Below, piece by piece: positions 6,959-12,228 of a stretch of 12,228 nucleotides of DNA. The position numbers and the translations under genes are program-made. Under the pieces are notes generated by a model, which did no database searches, was not told the origin of the DNA, and saw only the letters and a program-made list of their open reading frames with translations. The stretch is taken from contig DTYK01000096.1 in NCBI GenBank assembly GCA_012961925.1, positions 1 to 12,228 of the forward strand, given 5' to 3'. Source of the stretch: Candidatus Latescibacterota bacterium. Its GTDB lineage: Bacteria; Latescibacterota; MVCY01; DTYK01. Within the stretch, counting starts at the first letter, position 1. Every line of letters begins with the position of its first letter.

Positions 6959-7054
6959 CTACCTTTTCCTTGTCGCTATATATAAGCTGTAAATCAGGCC
7001 TCCGTAGAGGACCCCACAACTCACTGCAAACATTATCCATGCGGAGGCTGGCAT
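6959..7054 (-). CDS. metS: Putative MetS-type small subunit of the NSS-family transporter
   Basis: A 31-codon gene that ordinary length cut-offs miss. Seen: ATG (7052-7054) one base after the TGA of the large transporter gene, with GGAGG about 7 bases upstream inside the end of that gene, and a TAG stop at 6959-6961. The peptide begins MPASAWIMFAV, has a single hydrophobic helix with a Gly-Gly pair (LYGGLIYSLYIA) and ends in the basic tail TRKR. Known: NSS transporters of the MetP type are followed by a one-helix subunit of about 30-60 residues, MetS, needed for transport. Those begin similarly (short polar start, hydrophobic stretch, Gly-Gly, basic end). Start context, coupling and topology all fit; the length is at the small end. 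The family assignment is from pattern memory, not a search. Confidence 0.72.
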   Translation of the reverse strand: MPASAWIMFAVSCGVLYGGLIYSLYIATRKR

Positions 7055-7055
7055 C

Positions 7056-8531
7056 TCACCCCTCCTTACCTTTGACCCGCATGAGGACAAATCTACTTAT
7101 CAATATGAGCAGACCGGCTAACACCCATCCACCCAATATCAATGCCCACTGGGGATACCCTGCGTATGGTCTCCGAATCTCTTCAGTTATAACCAGGATG
7201 GTCGATACTGCCAGAATTAACGGAGTCACAACCTTGATGAGGAAGTCCCACCATCTGCCTATTTTAATCTCAGAGATAGAATTGATATATCTCCTGAACC
7301 TCTCAGTTCCAAAGCCATAACCAATTATCAAACACTCTGCCAGTCCCACCAGCGCTAATCCGAAATTGTTCATAAAGTGGTCCACTATATCCAGCCAGTA
7401 TAAGCCTGCCCCCGTAGTGAAGAATAGGCCAACAATGAAGGCTGCTGAGGAGAATACAATTGTTGCCTTTCGCTGGGTCATCCCCCACTTATCCCTCAAC
7501 CCCGCGACCACAGCCTCCACGATCGAGAATGCTGAGTCTATCCCAAGAGTCAGTAGGGCTATGAAGAATATAACTCCGAACAAGGCAGGGAGGAAAGGCA
7601 AAAGACCAATTGCTGTAGGATAGGTTATGAAGGCCAAGCCGGGGCCTCCTGCGACCACATCCTTGACGCTGACCCCTGTAGCCTGGGCCAGATAGCCGAG
7701 CACACTGAACACCGCAAAACCAGCGAAGTAACTCGTTCCACAATTAGCAAAACTGGTTATGAAAGCATTGTTGTTAATATCGGACTTTTCAGGCAGATAG
7801 CTTGCATAAGCTATTAAGATCCCGAAGCCAAGGCTCAGGGAGAAGAAGATCTGGGAATAGGCTGCTAACCAGGCCTTTGGGTCCAGGAGGCGGCTGAAGT
7901 CGGGGGTTAAGTAGAACCTTATGCCTTCAATCGCTCCGGGCAGAGTCATACCCCTGAAAACCAAGATTGCAAGCAGGATCACTGGCAATGGTACCGTGAC
8001 CATAACAACCCTTCCAACGCGCTTGATCCCATAATGAATGATCCAGACGATCGAGACCCACGTGATGAAAAGACCAAAGACGATCGGCCACCTTATGCCC
8101 CCGAGCTTTGCAGGCCCATCGGTCAACCCGAGAAAATCATTGAAGAAGAAGTCCTTAGCCCCCGATTTCCACGCCAATGAGAGGGAATAATACAGGTAGT
8201 TCCAGCACCACGCCATCACCACTGTGTAATAGGTGGTGATAACAAAACCGACCAGCATAGCCCACCAGCCCACCCACTCCCATCTCTTATGGATCTTTGA
8301 GAAGGAGAGAGGCGCGGCTCCTTGCATCATCTGGCCGAGACCAAATTCCAGGATCATCAGGGGTATGCCAGCTGTGATCAGGGCGACCAGATAGGGGATT
8401 AAGAAGGCCCCACCCCCGTTCTGGTATGTTACAAATGGAAATCTCCAAACGTTCCCGAGGCCCACGGCAGACCCGATTGCTGCCATTACAAATGCCGGGC
8501 GGTTTGTCCATCGGTCTCTTTGCGCTTTCAT
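7056..8531 (-). CDS. Sodium:neurotransmitter symporter (NSS/SNF, SLC6-LeuT fold) amino-acid transporter
   Basis: Na+-coupled secondary transporter of the LeuT fold, inner membrane, 491 residues with about 12 helices. The ATG at 8529-8531 follows GGGGGTGAG; a GTG at 8546 keeps the frame open but is less well placed. Seen: GSAVGLGNVWRFP in TM1, where Gly20, Ala22, Val23, Asn27 and Arg30 match LeuT sodium-site and gate positions; Tyr-Tyr in TM3 (101-102); the TM6 break IFFSLSLGFG (228-237); Asn263 in TM7 followed by CGTS (264-267); GIDSAF (330-335) in TM8; Asp381/Asp384 at TM10. By eye Ser267 aligns with LeuT Glu290, and Asp332 with LeuT Thr354, making both ion-site positions SLC6-like. It stands 32 bp after leuD and is coupled to the MetS-like gene. 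Substrate unknown; leucine, alanine or methionine-type amino acids are reasonable guesses. Confidence 0.93.
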   Translation of the reverse strand: MKAQRDRWTNRPAFVMAAIGSAVGLGNVWRFPFVTYQNGGGAFLIPYLVALITAGIPLMILEFGLGQMMQGAAPLSFSKIHKRWEWVGWWAMLVGFVITTYYTVVMAWCWNYLYYSLSLAWKSGAKDFFFNDFLGLTDGPAKLGGIRWPIVFGLFITWVSIVWIIHYGIKRVGRVVMVTVPLPVILLAILVFRGMTLPGAIEGIRFYLTPDFSRLLDPKAWLAAYSQIFFSLSLGFGILIAYASYLPEKSDINNNAFITSFANCGTSYFAGFAVFSVLGYLAQATGVSVKDVVAGGPGLAFITYPTAIGLLPFLPALFGVIFFIALLTLGIDSAFSIVEAVVAGLRDKWGMTQRKATIVFSSAAFIVGLFFTTGAGLYWLDIVDHFMNNFGLALVGLAECLIIGYGFGTERFRRYINSISEIKIGRWWDFLIKVVTPLILAVSTILVITEEIRRPYAGYPQWALILGGWVLAGLLILISRFVLMRVKGKEG

Positions 8532-8563
8532 CTCACCCCCTTCCACGCTTCATTTCCGGGCAA

Positions 8564-9100
8564 CTAACCAGATGAAAATTTGGAGCCCTCTTTTATATGA
8601 TTTAACAATCCCCCCGCTTCCATTATCTTCAATGCGAAATCTGGAATAGGTGTAAACCGATAGTGCTCATTTCTGGAGAGGTTGTTTATGATACCATCCC
8701 TCAAGGCAATCTCCAATTCGTCACCATCCGAGACCTTATCAGCGATTCCCCTGCACTCGATGGCCAGAAACCCGTTGTTGATGGCATTTCGGAAGAAAAT
8801 TCGTGCAAAACTGTTCGCTATAACCGCCTTAATCCCCGCACCACGTAATGCCCAGATTGCATGTTCACGGCTTGACCCGCAACCGAAATCATCTGCGGCT
8901 ACGATGAAATTGCCGGGTTTTACCCTCTTCACGAAGTCAGGGTCGATATCCTCCATCACATGTCTGGCAAGTTGGACTTCATCATCCGTGTTTAGATACC
9001 TTGCCGGAATGATCTCATCGGTGTTAATGTGTGTCCGTCTGTATACGTGTGCAAAGCCTCTCATGGAGAATCCATCCTGTTGTTCAGGGGGGTAGTTCAT
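8564..9100 (-). CDS. leuD: 3-isopropylmalate dehydratase small subunit (archaeal/short type)
   Basis: Small subunit of isopropylmalate isomerase. It pairs with LeuC to convert 2- to 3-isopropylmalate, and probably citramalate to 3-methylmalate. Seen in the 178-residue frame: NTDEIIPARYLNT (26-38), which holds the substrate-recognition loop Tyr35-Leu36-Asn37-Thr38; DDFGCGSSREHA (70-81); and FARIFFRNAINNG. These are the classic swivel-domain features of the short LeuD/aconitase C-terminal type. Start is uncertain: the ATG at 9098-9100 has only AGAG just in front, while the ATG at 9062-9064 begins MRGFAHVY, where most relatives start, and has AGGA about 10 bases upstream. The latter would give 166 residues. 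It is 54 bp downstream of leuC. Confidence 0.93.
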   Translation of the reverse strand: MNYPPEQQDGFSMRGFAHVYRRTHINTDEIIPARYLNTDDEVQLARHVMEDIDPDFVKRVKPGNFIVAADDFGCGSSREHAIWALRGAGIKAVIANSFARIFFRNAINNGFLAIECRGIADKVSDGDELEIALRDGIINNLSRNEHYRFTPIPDFALKIMEAGGLLNHIKEGSKFSSG

Positions 9101-9154
9101 CTCTCTTGGTCAAGGCATCCCTCTTTGGACTGGTCATTATTCACAGCCACAGAG

Positions 9155-10411
9155 TTACAGGAACTCTCTTGGGTCTGTGATAGTTCCTTTTATCGCAGAG
9201 GCAGCCACTGTCGCTGGACTTGCAAGATAGACCTCGGATTCAGGGTGACCCATCCGTCCAACGAAGTTCCGATTTGTTGAGGAGATGCACCGCTCTCCTT
9301 CGGCCAGTATCCCCATATAGCCGCCCAGACACGCACCGCACGTAGGGGTAGAGATGGCACATCCAGCTTCACTAAAGACCTCAAGCAGACCTTCTTGCAA
9401 GGCCTGCCGCCAGACCCGAGTCGTTGCCGGCACGACGATCATGCGGACGCCTGGGGCGACCCTCCTGCCTTTGAGAATCCTGGCAGCCACCCGTAAATCC
9501 TCGATCCTACCGTTGGTGCATGAACCCAGGTAAGCCTGGTCAATCTTTATCTCCTCGATCTCGGAGATGGGGTGACCATTTGAAGGCAAATGCGGAAAGG
9601 CAACTATAGGCTCAAGGTCTGATACATCTATCTCGACGATCTGGGCATATTCCGCATCCTGGTCTGAATGAAATATCTGGAAATCCCTGTCGGTTCGAGC
9701 TCTTACATATTCGATCGTCCTGTCGTCAGCCGGTACGATCCCGGACTTAGCCCCAGCCTCGACCGCCATATTGGTGATGGTCATCCTGGCCTCGACAGAA
9801 AGGTTCTCTATTGTGGGGCCCGTGAACTCCATTGCTTTATAGAGGGCTCCGTCCACACCTATCCTATCTATGATCTGAAGTATTATGTCTTTTGAATAGA
9901 CACCTTCCTGCAAATTGCCGTTGATAACGAATTTTATGCTCTCAGGGACCTTGAACCAGAGCCTGCCGGAGTAGATTGCAGCCGCCAGGTCTGTGCTTCC
10001 GACACCCGTGGCAAAGGCGCCGAGGGCGCCGTGAGTACAGGTGTGAGAGTCGCCGCATATAACCGTTGTCCCTGGCAGGACATGCCCCTGCTCGGGAAGA
10101 ATAGCATGACAAATACCGTGCGTTCCTACTTCGTAGTAGTTCCTGATCCCATGGCGGTTCACCCAGTTCCTGAGCCTCTTCGCCAGTTGGGCACTCTTTA
10201 TGTCCTTATTAGGCACAAAATGGTCGGGGGTGACGACGATCCTGTCAGGGTCAAAGACCCTGTCCATACCTCTCTCCACCAGCATCGAGATTGCAGGAGG
10301 TGTGGTCACGTCGTTGCACATGATGACGTCGATCTCGGCTTCAATCAGCTCACCCGGTCTTACCTGACCTCTATCACAGTGGGCCGCCAAGATCTTCTCT
10401 GTTATGGTCAT
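9155..10411 (-). CDS. leuC: 3-isopropylmalate dehydratase large subunit (archaeal/short type)
   Basis: Catalytic [4Fe-4S] subunit of isopropylmalate isomerase. At 418 residues it belongs to the short HacA/LeuC2-like group, not the roughly 466-residue enterobacterial type. Seen: MTITEKILAAH start, GDSHTCTHGALGAFATGVGSTD near 120-141, GSCTNGR with Cys298, and TPTCGACLGG with Cys358 and Cys361 as cluster ligands, all three intact. SSTNRNFVGRMGHP and YLASPATVAASA close the substrate region. ATG start with GGAG about 9 bases upstream. It is 35 bp downstream of leuA. Because this is the only isomerase here and both leuA and cimA are present, I infer a shared role in leucine and isoleucine synthesis. 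A homoaconitase role is the main alternative and is disfavoured by context. Confidence 0.94.
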   Translation of the reverse strand: MTITEKILAAHCDRGQVRPGELIEAEIDVIMCNDVTTPPAISMLVERGMDRVFDPDRIVVTPDHFVPNKDIKSAQLAKRLRNWVNRHGIRNYYEVGTHGICHAILPEQGHVLPGTTVICGDSHTCTHGALGAFATGVGSTDLAAAIYSGRLWFKVPESIKFVINGNLQEGVYSKDIILQIIDRIGVDGALYKAMEFTGPTIENLSVEARMTITNMAVEAGAKSGIVPADDRTIEYVRARTDRDFQIFHSDQDAEYAQIVEIDVSDLEPIVAFPHLPSNGHPISEIEEIKIDQAYLGSCTNGRIEDLRVAARILKGRRVAPGVRMIVVPATTRVWRQALQEGLLEVFSEAGCAISTPTCGACLGGYMGILAEGERCISSTNRNFVGRMGHPESEVYLASPATVAASAIKGTITDPREFL

Positions 10412-10446
10412 ATAGATGTACTCCAGCGTAACCTAAAATGGCGACA

Positions 10447-11976
10447 CTATTGATCCCCTCTTAGACGTCTTCGAACCACCAACTTGTTGATTCCGTCGAT
10501 ATAGGCCTTGGCCGAGGCCTCGATGATATCGGTTGATGCCCCCCGGCCAACAACGGTGCGGTCGTTGTCCTTGAGTTTGACCGTGACTTCTCCCAGGGCC
10601 TCGGTACCACTGGTAACCGCCTTAATGGAATACTCATCCAGTTGAGCCTCAATCTTTGTAACCTTATTGATAGCCTTATAAGTGGCGTCCACCGGACCAT
10701 CCCCCCAGGCCGCCTCCTGAACAACTTCGTCATCAATCCGGATCCTTACCGTTGCAGTGGGTACTGTTCCTGTCCCACTGGATGTGTGGAGGTATTCAAG
10801 GTGGTATTTCTCTGGCACTTCATGGATTTCATCCTCCACAATGGCTATCAGATCCTCGTCAAATATCTCCTTTTTCTTGTCGGCAACTGCCAAAAACCGT
10901 TCGTATGTCTTATTAAGCTGTTCGCCAGAGAGATGGTACCCCAGTTCCCCCAGACGATGCCGCAACGCATGGCGTCCTGAGCGTGCGGTGAGCACGATCT
11001 GGCTCTCTTTTATCCCCACATCTTCAGGACGCATGATCTCAAACGTGCTACGCTCCTTCAGGACACCGTCCTGATGGATCCCTGAACTATGGGCGAAGGC
11101 ATTTGAGCCGACAACCGCTTTGTTTGGAGAGACGGAAATCCCCATCAGACGACTCACAAGCCTGCTGGTCGTAAAGATCTCTCTGGTCTTTACACCTGTG
11201 GTGAGATGAAAATAATCCTGTCGCGTCCTCACCGCCATGACTACCTCTTCCAGGGCAGTGTTGCCGGCCCTTTCGCCTACGCCATTTATGGTACATTCAA
11301 CCTGCCTGGCCCCATTTTTGATGGCAAAGAGGGTGTTAGCCACGGCCATACCCAGGTCATCATGACAATGGACGCTCAACACGACCTGTCCGATGTTGGG
11401 GACGTTTCCTTTGATATCACCTATTAACTTACCGAAGCGATCAGGTACAGCATATCCGACAGTGTCGGGAATGTTTATCACGGTCGCTCCCGCCTCGATT
11501 GTCGCCTCTATCACATCGTACAGGTATTGGGGATCGGTTCGAGAAGCATCCATAGGGGAGAATTCCACATCCTTACACATTGATTTCGCCTGTTGCACGG
11601 CGGACACGGCCATTTTGAGGACCTCATCTCTGGTCTTTCTCAGTTGTCCTTTGAGATGGATATCTGAGGTGCCGATAAAGGTGTGAATCCTTGGTTTGGC
11701 CGCATATTTCACCGCTTCCCAGCAGCGATCTATGTCCTTCTCGACAGCCCTGGCAAGCCCGCATATTATGGGGCCTTGGACTTCCTGACTTATCCGGCCC
11801 ACCGCCTCGAAATCGTCGCGGGAAGATATTGGAAAGCCGGCCTCTATCACATCTACATTCAATCTGGCCAACTGATGAGCTATTTCAACCTTCTCCTGGG
11901 TGGTCAAACTCGCACCCGGTGACTGCTCGCCGTCCCTTAACGTTGTATCGAATATGACGATTTTCTCTCTCTCCAT
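10447..11976 (-). CDS. leuA: 2-isopropylmalate synthase
   Basis: Condenses 2-oxoisovalerate with acetyl-CoA in the committed step of leucine synthesis. 509 residues, the usual bacterial length. Seen: FDTTLRDGEQSPG (9-21, Asp15 metal ligand), EAGFPISSRDDF (45-56), TFIGTSDIHLK, SVHCHDDLGMAVANT (His203, His205) and NGVGERAGN (Asn239). A linker domain follows, with SGIHQDGVLK. The C-terminal regulatory domain (about 385-500) includes GDGPVDATYKAI and GRGASTDIIEASAKAYIDGIN, the Gly/Ala-rich leucine-sensing fold, so feedback inhibition by leucine is likely. ATG start with GGTGA just upstream. It is the first recognisable gene of the leuACD-transporter set. EAGFP and HCHDD distinguish it from the CimA encoded further on. 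Confidence 0.96.
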   Translation of the reverse strand: MEREKIVIFDTTLRDGEQSPGASLTTQEKVEIAHQLARLNVDVIEAGFPISSRDDFEAVGRISQEVQGPIICGLARAVEKDIDRCWEAVKYAAKPRIHTFIGTSDIHLKGQLRKTRDEVLKMAVSAVQQAKSMCKDVEFSPMDASRTDPQYLYDVIEATIEAGATVINIPDTVGYAVPDRFGKLIGDIKGNVPNIGQVVLSVHCHDDLGMAVANTLFAIKNGARQVECTINGVGERAGNTALEEVVMAVRTRQDYFHLTTGVKTREIFTTSRLVSRLMGISVSPNKAVVGSNAFAHSSGIHQDGVLKERSTFEIMRPEDVGIKESQIVLTARSGRHALRHRLGELGYHLSGEQLNKTYERFLAVADKKKEIFDEDLIAIVEDEIHEVPEKYHLEYLHTSSGTGTVPTATVRIRIDDEVVQEAAWGDGPVDATYKAINKVTKIEAQLDEYSIKAVTSGTEALGEVTVKLKDNDRTVVGRGASTDIIEASAKAYIDGINKLVVRRRLRGDQ

Positions 11977-12000
11977 CTTTCACCAGCCCCTTCAGGGTTG

Positions 12001-12013
12001 CCGAGATCCTCGG
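12001..12013. promoter_or_regulatory. Small hairpin in the leuA 5' region
   Basis: CCGAG and CTCGG arms with a 3-base loop, about 25 bases before the leuA start. On the minus strand a TATGAT hexamer lies just upstream (about 12016-12021), with only a weak -35-like TTATGA 17 bases further on. A GGGT...ACCC outer pairing could enclose this hairpin and compete with a CCC-TGAA-GGG fold next to the SD. No run of leucine codons was found, so a classical attenuator peptide is not supported. Confidence 0.25.
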
Positions 12014-12047
12014 TAATCATACCCTCACATATGACGTTTCATAATAA

Positions 12048-12131
12048 CAGTTCTTATCCTTCTTTTTCCTTCGGTCTGAAAATAGAATTTTCATGTTTTC
12101 GCGGTGCCCCGCAAAGGGCATGAACATTTGC
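12048..12131 (+). repeat. Structured intergenic repeat, copy B (upstream of leuA)
   Basis: An 84-bp block about 90% identical by eye to 6837-6918, in the same orientation, 71 bp before leuA. The AT-rich hairpin GAAAATAGAATTTTC (12078-12092) is identical in both copies. The GC-rich hairpin (12105-12120) has one G-to-A change that opens its closing base pair. The CCAAAGAAA arm that closes copy A is missing here, so this copy looks truncated or diverged at its right end. See the entry for 6837-6918. Confidence 0.8.
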
Positions 12132-12227
12132 TTTTGAACCAAGCCTAGCTTCTATAAGACAATATCCAAAACCTACTATAGATTTACCTACAGGTATCAA
12201 ATAACTATCCTTAGCCTTAAAAACCCG
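12054..12227 (-). other. Open frame entering from the right edge and ending inside the repeat (doubtful gene tail)
   Basis: On the minus strand a frame is open for 57 codons from the window edge to a TAA at 12054-12056. It passes straight through most of repeat copy B. I do not recognise a family in the first part (contains SYLIPVGKSIVGFGY), and the second part is simply the repeat translated. It could be the C-terminus of an unknown gene extended by the repeat, or chance. The rest of 12132-12228 is AT-rich, with a small perfect inverted repeat TACCT-AC-AGGTA at 12185-12196. No tRNA or other RNA gene was seen. Confidence 0.18.
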
Positions 12228-12228
12228 A

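Noticed and set aside
11930..12022. Possible leader peptide before leuA: an ORF starting ATG ATT ACC, overlapping the leuA start out of frame
   Set aside because: It has only one leucine codon and no run of branched-chain codons, and it overlaps leuA out of frame, so it does not look like an attenuation peptide.
11977..12228. T-box, riboswitch or tRNA in the leuA upstream region
   Set aside because: No T-box GGGTGG-ACCGCG signature, no tRNA T-arm motif and no recognised riboswitch core on either strand.

Overview
The window is a core-metabolism region in which every convincing gene lies on the minus strand, so transcription runs from the right edge to the left edge. It suggests a Gram-negative-type, rod-shaped bacterium: it carries MreD, PBP2 and RodA, and a short, archaeal-type LeuC/LeuD pair. 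Base composition is fairly balanced and several genes start with GTG or TTG behind strong Shine-Dalgarno (SD) sequences. I cannot name a phylum from sequence alone; an uncultivated or deltaproteobacteria/Nitrospirae-like lineage is only an impression.

Layout in transcription order. Positions 12228-11977 form the upstream region of leuA: an 84-bp repeat copy, small hairpins and possibly the tail of an unidentified ORF. Then come leuA (10447-11976), leuC (9155-10411) and leuD (8564-9100). Next is a sodium:neurotransmitter-symporter (NSS/SNF) family transporter (7056-8531), followed one base after its stop codon by a 31-codon gene that looks like a MetS-type small transporter subunit (6959-7054). 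A 245-bp gap follows, holding the second repeat copy and a plausible promoter. After it come leuB (5646-6713), cimA (3995-5575) and an alaC-like aminotransferase (2722-3891), whose stop codon is folded into a strong hairpin. The last block is the cell-shape cluster mreD (2088-2567), mrdA/PBP2 (284-2086) and the start of rodA (1-228, cut by the window edge). mreB and mreC are not in front of mreD.

How the genes fit together: LeuA (2-oxoisovalerate + acetyl-CoA) and CimA (pyruvate + acetyl-CoA) both feed the single LeuCD isomerase and LeuB dehydrogenase encoded here. One enzyme set can therefore serve leucine synthesis and the threonine-independent (citramalate) route to 2-oxobutyrate and isoleucine. 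AlaC would interconvert pyruvate and alanine, at the metabolite where CimA draws carbon. The transporter pair probably moves an amino acid, but its substrate cannot be read from sequence.

I do not see a new multi-gene system. The points most worth a second look are the unannotated MetS-like small gene, the two-copy structured repeat placed in front of both leuA and leuB, the SLC6-like ion-site residues in the transporter, and an unusual Gly-Gly...Lys-Tyr cofactor-site motif in LeuB.
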